Assembly: GCA_035539215.1 (NCBI GenBank)
Contig: DATLIX010000098.1
Location: 115,174 to 179,173 of the forward strand
Length of the DNA stretch: 64,000 nucleotides
Direction of reading: 5' to 3'
From: Dongia_B sp035539215
GTDB taxonomy: Bacteria; Pseudomonadota; Alphaproteobacteria; Dongiales; Dongiaceae
A program made the translations under genes and the position numbers. Positions 33,633 through 42,284 of the stretch are shown here, piece after piece (within the stretch, counting starts at the first letter, position 1; each line of letters begins with the position of its first letter). Under the pieces are notes generated by a model. It was not told the DNA's origin, searched no databases, and saw only the letters and a program-made list of their open reading frames with translations.

Positions 33633-34918
33633 CTGCCTTGTCGATGCCCGGTCTATTGGGGACCCGCGTGATTTCCTTCCTGCGGAACAGGTTCCGCAAC
33701 TTCGGCGCGGATGCGGCGGTCATCCTGTTTGCGCGGATGCTGCAGAACGTCAACGGCTTCTGCCTGTCGATCATTATTGTGCGCAAGTTTGGCCTGGCCG
33801 CCGCCGGATCGCTGACCATCGCCACCATTGCGACGGTCGTGCTCGGCACGCTCTGCACCTTCGGCCTGCCTTACATCTTCGCCCGCGAAAAGGCCGAGTC
33901 GCGTACCCGTAACACCGTCGGGCTGATGGCGTGGTTCGGCGCGATGGTCGTCTCGGTGCCGGCGGGACTTGCCCTCGGGCTGGTCACGGGGCAGGATTTC
34001 ACCGAAGCGATAGTGATCTTTCTGCTGGCGCTCGCCGGACCGTTTTTCGCGCAGACCAATGTCGCCAATGCGCTGCTGGTGCTGGAGAACCGGACCAGCC
34101 TGATCATCTTCGCCCCGCTCGGCAACCTGGCTGGTCTCGTGCTCGGCTACCTGTTTGCCGGCAATCTCCTGGGTTTCGCACTCATCCTGACGCTCGGCCG
34201 CCTGGTCGGGACGCTCGCCATCTTCCTGCTGCTGCCGCTCGGCAGGGTCGGTATCCGGGCGCTGATGTCGTGGGTGCGTTCAGGACTGCGCTTCCTCACG
34301 GCGGATGTCATCAATCTCGGTGCCGATCAAGCGTCGGTGATGATCGCCTCCTATCTGATGAGCCGCTCGGAACTCGGCATCTTCGGCCTCTGCCGGCAGA
34401 TGCTGACCCTCAGCGATACGCCGGGCTGGTCGCGCCTAGTGGCGTGGTATCCGCAGGTATTCGCCGATCCGCGCGGCACCATTCCGAAATTCACCCGGCA
34501 GATGCTGGCGCTCGGCATCTTCTGCGGCCTCTCCGTAGCGGTGCTGTGCGTGCCGCTCGGCTACTGGATCTATCATCTCCCGGCTTTTGCCTATCTGGCG
34601 CCGCTGCTGCTCTGCAGCGTGCCCTTCCGCTATCTGGTCGGCATCTACGACATGAGCCTCAGGGCGATCGGCGCGGTACGGGCGACCAACGAGATCACGC
34701 TGCTGCGTTGCGTCCTGGTCGTCGCGCTTTATACTGTCGGCATCCTGCTGGCCGATATCTACGGCGCCATCGCCGCAACCATCGTCCTGGCCATGATCTC
34801 GGCCTGGATCACCCGCATCATCCTGAGGCGGAACCTGCCGCCGGAAGCGGCCGATGCGAAGACCGTATCGGAACCGGCCGGGATCGGCGCCGCCCCGGCT
34901 CTGGAAGCGTCACGATGA
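33629..34918 (+). CDS. Wzx-like oligosaccharide flippase, cluster B
   Basis: A 429-aa polytopic membrane protein of the polysaccharide transporter superfamily, collinear with 11542-12822. Shared segments are DAAVILFARMLQNVNGF, KFGLAAAGSLTIATIA, MSRSELGIFGLCRQML and SDTPGWSRLVAWYPQV. About twelve hydrophobic helices are visible, with an Ala/Glu-rich cytoplasmic tail. It overlaps GT4 and the Wzy-like gene by four bases each (ATGA), so the block is translationally coupled. It should flip undecaprenyl-linked repeat units to the periplasm. Assignment rests on topology and conserved wzx-wzy order. Confidence 0.87.
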   Translation: MTALSMPGLLGTRVISFLRNRFRNFGADAAVILFARMLQNVNGFCLSIIIVRKFGLAAAGSLTIATIATVVLGTLCTFGLPYIFAREKAESRTRNTVGLMAWFGAMVVSVPAGLALGLVTGQDFTEAIVIFLLALAGPFFAQTNVANALLVLENRTSLIIFAPLGNLAGLVLGYLFAGNLLGFALILTLGRLVGTLAIFLLLPLGRVGIRALMSWVRSGLRFLTADVINLGADQASVMIASYLMSRSELGIFGLCRQMLTLSDTPGWSRLVAWYPQVFADPRGTIPKFTRQMLALGIFCGLSVAVLCVPLGYWIYHLPAFAYLAPLLLCSVPFRYLVGIYDMSLRAIGAVRATNEITLLRCVLVVALYTVGILLADIYGAIAATIVLAMISAWITRIILRRNLPPEAADAKTVSEPAGIGAAPALEASR

Positions 34919-36462
34919 GGGTTTTCCGCCAGACGCTCTCCTTGGCGGAAAATCTCGGCGAGGCCGATGCCTCGGACACGTTCGCGACTTCGTTCTTCGG
35001 CCGCTATCTGCGCTTCACGCCGCTTCTCTGGATGCTGGGGGCGCTGATCCCCTATGCCGCCGTCATGCTGATCAAGCTGGCGATCGAGAAATGGCCGAAG
35101 GGCAGGCTGATCAACCTCGTTGTGCTGTCCTGGCTCTCCATTGCCATTGCCCAGGCGAGCTGCTCCATCCTGAACGGTCTTATCCTGCATAATTTCGGCA
35201 TGGGGCTGCGCAACGCCTTCTCCTTCACGGCGATCGGCTGGGCCTTCGGCGCGCTCGCCATCGCCGTCGGCAACAGCTGGTCGCTCAGCAACCGGCGCAC
35301 CGCGCATTACATCGCCAATCTCGGTGGCTATATCATCCTGCTCTCGATCATCGCCCTGGCCGGCGCCCTGGCCGGGCGGACCGAACTGCGCATGCTGACG
35401 CCGATCGGCATGCTGCTGCCGAGCGGCAATGCGACGAATTTCTATGCCTCGATGACCATCTTCCAGAGTGAGGACACGCTGGGGGAATCCCGCATCCGGC
35501 TGATCCTGTTCTTCCCCTGGGCCACGGCACTCGGTCTCGGCGGGCTCGCCATTGCCTTGATCAGCAGCGAGGCGGAGCAGGGCTGGCGCCGCGTCTTCGG
35601 CATGACCGGCGGGGCGATCGGCGTCGTCTTCAGCTGGAGCCGGATCGCCGTTGCCGCCATGGTCCTGGTTGCGGCGATCCTCATCTTCATCAAGCTTCCC
35701 CGCTATCTGCAGATCCTGGGAACCGTCACCGTTTCCGTTGCGATCTACGGCCTGTCGATCGTCGGGCTCGACCCGATAACCCTGCTGACGGATATGCATG
35801 ACGCGGCGGATCAAGCACGGGCGGGCTCGTCCCTGGCGCGGGACCTGATCTACGAAAAGAGCTGGGAGGGCTTCCTGCAATCGCCGATCATCGGCAACGG
35901 CTGGATCGGCGAATCCGTTCACCGTACCGAAAATCTGCCGATCGGCAGTCATTCGACCGTCTTCGGGCTCTTCTATACCGGCGGTATCATCACCTTCGCC
36001 TGCTTCGCGATCGCCATGCTGGTAACGATCTTTGCGCTGCTCTATGCGGTCTATCGCTGGCGCAACGACAAGCCGCGCCAGCAGAGCGCCATCATCGGCT
36101 GCTGCCTGTGGCTGAGCCTGCTGCTTTATTGTCCTTATGAATCGCTTTTCAGCCTGACGCTTCCGTGCCTCTACCTGTTCACCTGGATCGGCGGCGTCAT
36201 TCCCGGAGATCCCGAAGAGGAGGCGCAGGCAGCCGCGCCGCGCCGGGGAAGGGCGATCTTCATCCGGCCGGATAGCCCGGCCGGTGATGGCGGCGCCGTC
36301 GGTGAACCGCTGCGGGCGGACGGCGTAAACGTGGCAGCGGGCGTGAAATCATCCGTGTTCACTGTTGGTCAACGACGCCAGGGAGACAGATATGACATCG
36401 CCGATAATGGATGGTCCGAGAATGGATGGCACGCCGGAAGAGCGTTCAGAGCCGATCCTTAG
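34915..36462 (+). CDS. Wzy-like polysaccharide polymerase / O-antigen ligase family, cluster B
   Basis: A 515-aa polytopic membrane protein collinear with 10058-11545. It shares NAFSFTAIGWAFGALAIAVG, GSSLARDLIYEKSWEGF, GNGWIGESVH, GSHSTVFGLFYTGG and CPYESLFSLTLPCLYLFTW. About eleven helices precede a long cytoplasmic tail (after residue about 430) rich in Gly/Arg/Asp. The start ATG 34915 overlaps the stop codon of the Wzx-like gene. The reading frame is open far upstream, but only as a shadow of that gene. Unusually, the 3' end overlaps the next gene (GT2) by 71 bases, whereas the cluster A pair overlaps by four. Polymerase function is inferred from context. Confidence 0.86.
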   Translation: MRVFRQTLSLAENLGEADASDTFATSFFGRYLRFTPLLWMLGALIPYAAVMLIKLAIEKWPKGRLINLVVLSWLSIAIAQASCSILNGLILHNFGMGLRNAFSFTAIGWAFGALAIAVGNSWSLSNRRTAHYIANLGGYIILLSIIALAGALAGRTELRMLTPIGMLLPSGNATNFYASMTIFQSEDTLGESRIRLILFFPWATALGLGGLAIALISSEAEQGWRRVFGMTGGAIGVVFSWSRIAVAAMVLVAAILIFIKLPRYLQILGTVTVSVAIYGLSIVGLDPITLLTDMHDAADQARAGSSLARDLIYEKSWEGFLQSPIIGNGWIGESVHRTENLPIGSHSTVFGLFYTGGIITFACFAIAMLVTIFALLYAVYRWRNDKPRQQSAIIGCCLWLSLLLYCPYESLFSLTLPCLYLFTWIGGVIPGDPEEEAQAAAPRRGRAIFIRPDSPAGDGGAVGEPLRADGVNVAAGVKSSVFTVGQRRQGDRYDIADNGWSENGWHAGRAFRADP

Positions 36463-37414
36463 CATCATCATTCCGGCCTACAATGTCTCGGCCTATATCG
36501 AGGAGGCGATTGACTCGGCGCTCGCCCAGACCCTGCGGGAAATCGAGGTCATCGTCGTCAATGACGGTTCGACCGATCACACGGCCCAGATGATCGAGCG
36601 GGTGGTGGAAAAGCACATGGATCCGCGCCTGAAGATTCTCCACCGCGCGAATGGCGGTCTGGCCGCCGCGCGCAATACCGGCGTTGTCATGGCCACGGGG
36701 AAATATATCGGCTTTCTCGACGGTGACGATATCTGGCTGCCGCACAAGGCCCAGGCGCAGATTTCGCTCATGGAATTGGATCCGGGAATCGGCATCAGCT
36801 TCAGCAATTCGCAATACATGCTGGAGAACGGGGTGCTGACGGAAAATCTCCTGCAGGCCGACAAACTGACGCCGTCTTTCCATGACATGATACGGCGCAA
36901 TCATATCGGCAACGGCTCCGCGCCCATTGTCAGGGCGGCCTGTTTTCAGCAGGCGGGGCGCTTCAATGAAGCGCTGAAGAGCTGCGAGGACTATGAAATG
37001 TGGTGCCGCATTCTCTGGCTGACCGAGTTTCGGGCCGTCGGCATCGACCAGCCCCTGACCCTCTATCGCATCAGGGATACCAGTCTCTCGTTCAATTTCG
37101 AGAAGTTCCTCGCCAATGCGGACCTGGCAATGGCGGCACTGCGCGCACAGATGAAGAACGTTCCGGAGCGGGTCTTCAGGGCGGCCCACGCGGAGCACTA
37201 CCGGATTGCCGCATGGAAAGCGGGGTCGACCCAGCAGGATGCCGTCGCCCGGCGCCTGCTCATGAAGGCGGTCATGATCTGGCCCTGGCTGATCCTTTCG
37301 GACTGGCGCGTTACGGCGGTGGCCGTGGCACTGCTGATCCCGCGGGGAACGCGGGCCGGCGTCATCGACAAGGCAAAATCATTGCGCCAGGACCTGGCGG
37401 CTCTGACGCAATAG
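36392..37414 (+). CDS. Glycosyltransferase family 2, cluster B
   Basis: A 340-aa GT-A glycosyltransferase, paralogue of 9057-10061, with LSIIIPAYNVSAYIEEAID, VIVVNDGSTDHT, ANGGLAAARNTGVVMATG, metal-binding LDGDD, MIRRNHIGNGSAPIVR and CEDYEMWCRILWLTEF. AGGGAGA seven to thirteen bases before 36392 selects this ATG over an in-frame TTG at 36365. It starts inside the 3' end of the Wzy-like gene. Last gene of the wzz-GT4-wzx-wzy-GT2 operon; a strong hairpin lies about 230 bases downstream. It adds a sugar to the lipid-linked intermediate; specificity is unknown. Confidence 0.9.
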   Translation: MTSPIMDGPRMDGTPEERSEPILSIIIPAYNVSAYIEEAIDSALAQTLREIEVIVVNDGSTDHTAQMIERVVEKHMDPRLKILHRANGGLAAARNTGVVMATGKYIGFLDGDDIWLPHKAQAQISLMELDPGIGISFSNSQYMLENGVLTENLLQADKLTPSFHDMIRRNHIGNGSAPIVRAACFQQAGRFNEALKSCEDYEMWCRILWLTEFRAVGIDQPLTLYRIRDTSLSFNFEKFLANADLAMAALRAQMKNVPERVFRAAHAEHYRIAAWKAGSTQQDAVARRLLMKAVMIWPWLILSDWRVTAVAVALLIPRGTRAGVIDKAKSLRQDLAALTQ

Positions 37415-37998
37415 GCAAAGTTTTTTCCATTTTTAGCTTTGCCGGAGCGTCATGCTTGCCACATGTTAGAGACGAGTAAGGGTGCGCCATTCTATTCTCG
37501 CTTCGCCAGTGAGCAGAGATCGGAATTTATAGTTCCTCGACACTTGGTCGATGTTCTGTAGGCGTTCGATGGCGCCCCCCAAGCTTATGCGCGATTGAAA
37601 TACTCCTGTCTAAGAGTCGTCTATGGGCATGCGACCACCGCGGATCGGATCGGGATTCCTGTGAATCGCGATCCGATCCGTTTTCCCCGCTCAGCTTGTC
37701 CCCAATGAAGCGCAGTTGTTGGTCCAGCAACAGTCGCTATGCTTCGGCGAGTCTTTGGACGCGAATTTCTTCATTCTCGATCCTCATATCGACCCGCAAA
37801 CCGAGCTTTGCTGAAGGCCCTGGCGTCTCAGTCGGCCTTTCACCTGCTCGACGCCGGTGGCCGGTGCCAAGGCGGTAGCATCCCGATGGCGGAAAGTGCT
37901 CAAATGGCGGCGGTCCGATACCGTATCGCTGATGCCGCACCGGATTTCACCGGCCGCGGCTCCCGCCGACTTCTTCCTTGAACCGCACGGGGAAAGCC
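37415..37998. other. Intergenic region after EPS cluster B
   Basis: Nearly 600 bases with no supportable protein gene. It contains a classic intrinsic terminator (37641-37684) about 225 bases after the last EPS stop codon. That leaves a long 3' untranslated region or room for a small RNA between 37415 and 37684. I could not match this stretch to 6S RNA, SRP RNA, tmRNA or a riboswitch. The right part should hold the promoter of the reductase gene. Confidence 0.45.
37641..37684 (+). terminator. Rho-independent terminator
   Basis: An 18-bp stem (37641-37658 with 37663-37680, one mismatch), the four-base loop CTGT and a following TTTT form a textbook plus-strand intrinsic terminator. It terminates the cluster B operon or an independent short transcript from the preceding 225 bases. 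Confidence 0.8.
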
Positions 37999-39111
37999 AT
38001 GAGCGTACTCTTTTCGCCTCTTCAACTGCGCAGCCTTGCCTTGCCCAATCGCATCGTCATCTCGCCGATGTGCCAGTATTCCGCAGAAAACGGTGCCGCC
38101 AATGCGTGGCACCTCATCCATCTCGGCGGGCTCGCTTTGTCGGGGGCCGGCATGCTGACGATCGAGGCAACGGCGGTCGAGCCGGATGGACGCATCACGC
38201 CCGGCTGTCTCGGCCTCTGGGACGATGCGACAGAAGCAGCGCTGCAGCCGGCAATGGCGGCAATCCGCGCCTATTCGAAGATCGCCGTCGCCATGCAGAT
38301 CGCCCATGCGGGCCGCAAGGCCTCCAGCGCCGTGCCGTGGAAGGGCGGCGCGCTCATGCCGCTTGCGGAAGGCGGGTGGCGCACCCATGCGCCCTCGGCC
38401 ATTCCGCAGAAATCCGGCGAGGAGCCGCCGCTGGCACTCGACACCGCCGGCATGGAGCGCATCCGCGATGCCTTTGTCGCCACCACAAGGCGGGCGCTGC
38501 GGCTGGGCATAGATGCGATCGAGATTCATGCGGCCCATGGCTATCTGCTGCATGAGTTCCTGTCGCCGATCTCCAACCAGCGGACCGACCTGTATGGCGG
38601 TTCGCTGGAGAACCGCATGCGTTTTCCGCTCGAGGTCTTCGAGGCCGTTCGGGCCGTTTTTCCCGCCGACAGGCCGGTCGGCGTGAAGGTGTCCGGTACC
38701 GATTGGGTGGAGGGCGGATGGAATCTGCCGCAGACCGTTGCCTTTGCCGCGGAACTGAAGAAGCGCGGCGCCGACTGGGTCACCGCCTCGTCAGGCGGCA
38801 TATCGCCGGCGCAGAAGATTCCGGTCGGCCCCGATTACCAGGTACCGCTGGCGGAAGGGGTTAAGGGGGAAACAGGCGTCACCACCGTCGCCGTCGGGCT
38901 GATTACTGAGCCGCAGCAAGCGGAAGATATCCTGAGCAGCGGCAAGGCGGATCTGGTCGCACTTGCGCGCGGCATGCTCTATGACCCGCGCTGGGGCTGG
39001 CACGCCGCTGCGGCTTTGGGCGCCCAGGTCGAGGCGCCGCCGCAATATTGGCGGGCGGTGCCGCATGGTCACAAGGATCTGTTCGGCAATACGGTCTATG
39101 GCGGGCGGTAA
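37999..39111 (+). CDS. NADH:flavin oxidoreductase, old yellow enzyme (YqjM-like)
   Basis: A 370-aa FMN-dependent ene-reductase of the old yellow enzyme family, YqjM-like branch. Visible features are PNRIVISPMCQYSAENG (with the FMN-tuning Cys near residue 25), AMQIAHAGRKAS, the substrate-binding HAAHGYLLHEFLSP (His-x-x-His), NQRTDLYGGSLENRMRF and a C-terminal LVALARGMLYDPRW. ATG 37999 is selected by GGGGAAAG just upstream. It is cytoplasmic and reduces activated C=C bonds with NAD(P)H; the physiological substrate is unknown. It is monocistronic, converging on the malonate decarboxylase operon with 27 bases between stop codons, with no obvious functional link to it. Confidence 0.92.
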   Translation: MSVLFSPLQLRSLALPNRIVISPMCQYSAENGAANAWHLIHLGGLALSGAGMLTIEATAVEPDGRITPGCLGLWDDATEAALQPAMAAIRAYSKIAVAMQIAHAGRKASSAVPWKGGALMPLAEGGWRTHAPSAIPQKSGEEPPLALDTAGMERIRDAFVATTRRALRLGIDAIEIHAAHGYLLHEFLSPISNQRTDLYGGSLENRMRFPLEVFEAVRAVFPADRPVGVKVSGTDWVEGGWNLPQTVAFAAELKKRGADWVTASSGGISPAQKIPVGPDYQVPLAEGVKGETGVTTVAVGLITEPQQAEDILSSGKADLVALARGMLYDPRWGWHAAAALGAQVEAPPQYWRAVPHGHKDLFGNTVYGGR

Positions 39112-39138
39112 TCAACTTCGGCGGTGTCGGCCGATCAA

Positions 39139-40077
39139 TCAGGGCTCACCCGCTGTTCGGCCGCCGGAAGCGATCCAGCCGCGCAGACCTTCAACCGTGC
39201 GGAAGCCATCGGCGGCATAGCTTTTGACCGCAGGGAAGGCACCGCGCATCATGTCGGCGAGGGCATGGCCGGGGCCGAGATCGAGCACGGCATCGACACC
39301 GCGTTCGACGAGCGCCTCCAGTGTCGTCGCCCAATCGATCGGGGTGGCCACCTGCTGCGCCAGTTGTTCCATCGCCGTTTTGGCGCGATAGAGCCGCGCG
39401 CCGTTGCCGCCGGCCAGAAGCTGGCGGCCCGGCTTCGGTGCGGCACCGTCGACCGCTTTCAACGCGTCAAGGAACGGTGCGACCGCCGCCGCGAGGCGTT
39501 TGGTGTGGGAGGCGATCCGGACATCCAGAAGGGCCGCCCGGACGGCACCGGTGGCTTCCGCCGCCTGGCACAGTGCCGCGACATCATCGCGCGCGCCGCC
39601 GAGGACGAAGAGGTTTCCTGGATTGGTGATGGCGATGGCGCAGTTGTGCTGCGCGGCCAGAGCATCAACGCGCGCACGGGTGAGGCCGCGGACGTAGCCG
39701 AGCTGGCCTTCGGCGCCATCGGCGGCATCCATCGCCTGGGCGCGGAGCGCGGTGAGGCGCAGTGCCGCCTCCGCGCACCAGATGCCGGCGATGCTCCAGG
39801 CCGCCATTTCGCCGACGCTATAGCCGGTCACCGCGATCTCGCCGGGCAAAGCCGTATCGATGCAGGCGGCGATCGCCAGCGTCGCCGTGGCCGAGAGCAG
39901 TTGATTGGTCCGGTTCGCCAGCAGATCGCTGGAACCGCTGCGCACCATGACGCGCGGATCTTCGCCGAGAAGCACAGAGGCCGCGGCAAAGATCGGCGCT
40001 GCCGGCGGCTGGTCCGCCGTGAGGTCGAACATCTCCGCCGATACGCGTCCCTGGCCGCCACAGAGGAGGGCCAGCAT
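39139..40077 (-). CDS. mdcH: Malonate decarboxylase, malonyl-CoA:ACP transacylase subunit
   Basis: A 312-aa acyltransferase that charges the decarboxylase carrier protein with malonyl from malonyl-CoA, starting the catalytic cycle. FabD-like fold: LLCGGQG at the N-terminus, nucleophile Ser in GYSVGEMAAW, a DVRIASHTKRL segment with the catalytic His, and VLDLGPGHALADMM near the C-terminus. Last gene of the minus-strand operon mdcA-C-D-E-G-B-H; its ATG touches the stop codon of the upstream mdcB. Length and order match other mdc operons. The assignment as MdcH rather than FabD rests on operon context and the Ala-rich short form. Confidence 0.92.
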   Translation of the reverse strand: MLALLCGGQGRVSAEMFDLTADQPPAAPIFAAASVLLGEDPRVMVRSGSSDLLANRTNQLLSATATLAIAACIDTALPGEIAVTGYSVGEMAAWSIAGIWCAEAALRLTALRAQAMDAADGAEGQLGYVRGLTRARVDALAAQHNCAIAITNPGNLFVLGGARDDVAALCQAAEATGAVRAALLDVRIASHTKRLAAAVAPFLDALKAVDGAAPKPGRQLLAGGNGARLYRAKTAMEQLAQQVATPIDWATTLEALVERGVDAVLDLGPGHALADMMRGAFPAVKSYAADGFRTVEGLRGWIASGGRTAGEP

Positions 40078-40928
40078 CAGGCTTCCAACCGGTCAACGAA
40101 CAGCGTCATGGCCAACAGATCGGCGCAGCCGCCGGGGCTGAGATTGCGCGCGACGAAGGCCCGATGTATCGACGCAGCCCGATTGCGCCAATCAGCCCGG
40201 CCGATCCCGCCGGCGGCGAGAAAGGCGGCGGCCCGGGCCTGGGCGAAGCGCAGGCCGTCGGCGCCACCCCGATGCAGCAGGTTGGTGTCGTCGACCCTGG
40301 CGATCAGCGTCATGCAGGTCTGGACGCGGGCGGCCTCGTCATCGCCCTCCGGCGCGAGGTTCCGTGCCCCCCGCAAGACCGGCAGGGCGATGTCATAGAC
40401 GGATGGGAGACCGCGCGCCGCTTCGACCCGGGCGCCACCGGCGCCATGGTCGCGCGCCGCTCTGGCGCCGTGGCTATGCAGGGGAATGGGGCCGGACAGG
40501 ATGGCCGTGCCCCAGCGTTCGGTGATGATCCTCCCGAGTGGAAGATCGATGCCATAGGCGATGCGCAGCCCAGCGGCGGCGCTGAGCAGGCCGAGGCCGA
40601 AAATGGCGCCGCGATGGGTGTTCACGCCGGCTGTGGCCGCAAGCATGGCTTGCTCGGCCGCGATGCCGATCATGCGCAATCGTTCCATCCCGGCACCGGC
40701 GGCGCCGGCCGATGCCAATTCGGCAAAGAAGGGCGCGAGGGTATCGGCGCTGCGGCTGAGCAGGGCGGCATCCATGTCATGATGGGCGCCGTTATCGACC
40801 TGGCTGACCAGCCCCGGCTTGGGATAGGTCGCCACTTCCAGCTTCAGGCACTGCGTTGCCAGGGCGCCGATGGAGCCGCCCGGCAACGGCGCGAGGGCCG
40901 AAGAGCGGCGGCCGGGACGGGCGTTCAC
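40077..40928 (-). CDS. mdcB: Triphosphoribosyl-dephospho-CoA synthase for malonate decarboxylase
   Basis: A 283-aa CitG/MdcB-family enzyme that makes 2'-(5''-triphosphoribosyl)-3'-dephospho-CoA, precursor of the decarboxylase prosthetic group, from ATP and dephospho-CoA. The conserved segments YPKPGLVSQVDNGAHHDMDA and NTHRGAIFGLGLLSAAAG are visible, with LSPGGCADLLAMTLFV at the C-terminus. It is cytoplasmic. It overlaps mdcG by four bases upstream and shares one base with mdcH downstream. It sits after mdcG rather than next to mdcA as in pseudomonads. Together with mdcG it makes the operon self-sufficient for carrier activation. Confidence 0.93.
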   Translation of the reverse strand: MNARPGRRSSALAPLPGGSIGALATQCLKLEVATYPKPGLVSQVDNGAHHDMDAALLSRSADTLAPFFAELASAGAAGAGMERLRMIGIAAEQAMLAATAGVNTHRGAIFGLGLLSAAAGLRIAYGIDLPLGRIITERWGTAILSGPIPLHSHGARAARDHGAGGARVEAARGLPSVYDIALPVLRGARNLAPEGDDEAARVQTCMTLIARVDDTNLLHRGGADGLRFAQARAAAFLAAGGIGRADWRNRAASIHRAFVARNLSPGGCADLLAMTLFVDRLEA

Positions 40929-41563
40929 ACCGCACCGCCTGCGAGGAATGCCTGGCGCGGCACCATGCGAACTTCCTTCTGTCCCTTGAGCAGAAGCTCA
41001 TCGGCGCCGCTCTCGCGCAGTTCGCGCCAGTTGACGCCGCCCAACGGCCCGATGATCTCGCCATCGATCCGCATCGGCGCCGTCGCGGCGATCTGTGCTA
41101 TTCCAGCCAGCAGGGCATCGAGCTTGTCACGGGGCGGCAATGGCCAGAGCAGGTCGAGATCGGATGTTTCCGCGAGATAGGGCAATCCGGTCAGATATTG
41201 CCAGGCGAGGCTACCGAAAACGTGCGTTGCCGGACTAAGTGCCAGGAATTGATGGATGCTGGCATGCCAGTGAACCGGCGCAACCGTGACGGCATCGGCA
41301 AGCAAGGGCGGCGGCGCAATGCTCGTGATGTCGTCGCGGCTGAGCGCGACAGAGATGCGGCGTTTGCCCTGGGCCGGCGGCAGCGGCAGCCCAAGCGGCA
41401 CAAGACCGGCAGGATCGTCGCTGTTGTGCCGCCGCGCGATGAGCGGATTGCCGGCATTCGCCCAATCCACCACCAATGGATCACCGGCGAGGTCGGGGCG
41501 CATCGCTATCACGCGTGACCACGCGGTGGGCGTTACCCTGACCATGACGTGGCGTGCGACCAT
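40925..41563 (-). CDS. mdcG: Phosphoribosyl-dephospho-CoA transferase (holo-ACP synthase)
   Basis: A 212-aa nucleotidyltransferase-like enzyme that attaches the phosphoribosyl-dephospho-CoA group to the MdcC serine. Visible motifs are THVFGSLAWQYLTGLPYL and ETSDLDLLWPL, the glycine-serine and Asp-x-Asp region expected of this fold. The N-terminus ARHVMVRVTPTAWSRV begins just after an ATG at 41563, one base beyond the mdcE stop codon; an open frame further upstream is a shadow of mdcE. The 3' end overlaps mdcB by four bases. Family, length and context agree. Confidence 0.9.
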   Translation of the reverse strand: MVARHVMVRVTPTAWSRVIAMRPDLAGDPLVVDWANAGNPLIARRHNSDDPAGLVPLGLPLPPAQGKRRISVALSRDDITSIAPPPLLADAVTVAPVHWHASIHQFLALSPATHVFGSLAWQYLTGLPYLAETSDLDLLWPLPPRDKLDALLAGIAQIAATAPMRIDGEIIGPLGGVNWRELRESGADELLLKGQKEVRMVPRQAFLAGGAV

Positions 41564-41564
41564 G

Positions 41565-42284
41565 TCAGCCCAGGGATGCCGCGGCAGCGACCCGGGCGGC
41601 GATGGCGGCGGCTTTGGGCCGACCGCTGCGTTCGGCGCCCAAGCGATCGCGGGCATCGCCGGTGGCAGGTGTCGCGAGCAACGTGGCAAGCTGGACGGCG
41701 AGGGACTTATCGGGATCCCAGACGGCGTGAATGGCGCCGGTCTGGGCAAGGTTCTCCAGTCCCGGCGCGAAAACCGGGGTTGCCTTGGCTTTCTCCTTCA
41801 GGACTTCGAGCGGAAGCTTGGTCACCCGGGCCATGGAAGGCAGATCCATCACCGCCGGATGCGCGCCGGGCAGGGCAACAAGAGTCCCGGTCGCCAGGGC
41901 CGTGGCGATGAAGGCGCCGGCAGCGCTGCCGCCATAGAGAAGGCCGACCGTACGATGGCCTTGCGCCTCCGCCAGCAGCAGGGTCTTTGCCAGATGGGCG
42001 AGGTACTCGCTGAGGCCCAGCAATTCGTCGCGGCGGCTCATGCGCTGGCTGGCGGAATCGATCAGGACCAGGATCGGTGCGCCACGGTCTGTCGCGACGA
42101 TGTCGAGGACATGTCCGGCCAGGGCTAGCGCGCCCTCGACGCCGAGCGGTGAGGTTGCGGCGACACCGAGCACATGAATTTCCTTGCCATCCGCCAGCGG
42201 TCCGGTCCCACGGATGATGCCATCGGTGACGGCAACGTGATCGCCGCCTGGAAACAGCGAGCGGAGAATTTCATCGAGCGTCAT
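41565..42284 (-). CDS. mdcE: Malonate decarboxylase gamma subunit
   Basis: A 239-aa subunit that, with MdcD, decarboxylates malonyl-S-ACP to acetyl-S-ACP. It is a crotonase/carboxyltransferase-like domain with VLGVAATSPLGVEGALALAG, DSASQRMSRRDELLGLSEYLAHLAK and the glycine-rich LLYGGSAAGAFIATALA. The ATG at 42284 lies inside the end of mdcD (14-base overlap), a typical coupled arrangement; the frame is open upstream only as a shadow of mdcD. The Ala-rich C-terminal helix (AAAIAARVAAAAS) is normal. Function follows from clear resemblance and the complete operon. Confidence 0.92.
   Translation of the reverse strand: MTLDEILRSLFPGGDHVAVTDGIIRGTGPLADGKEIHVLGVAATSPLGVEGALALAGHVLDIVATDRGAPILVLIDSASQRMSRRDELLGLSEYLAHLAKTLLLAEAQGHRTVGLLYGGSAAGAFIATALATGTLVALPGAHPAVMDLPSMARVTKLPLEVLKEKAKATPVFAPGLENLAQTGAIHAVWDPDKSLAVQLATLLATPATGDARDRLGAERSGRPKAAAIAARVAAAASLG

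Noticed and set aside
33931..34914. The open upstream part of the frame leading into the cluster B Wzy-like gene
   Set aside because: It is a shifted reading of the Wzx-like gene. The real Wzy-like start is the ATG at 34915, overlapping the wzx stop codon.
37415..37684. 6S RNA, SRP RNA or a riboswitch ahead of the terminator
   Set aside because: I could not match conserved sequence blocks of these RNAs. Only the terminator hairpin is certain.
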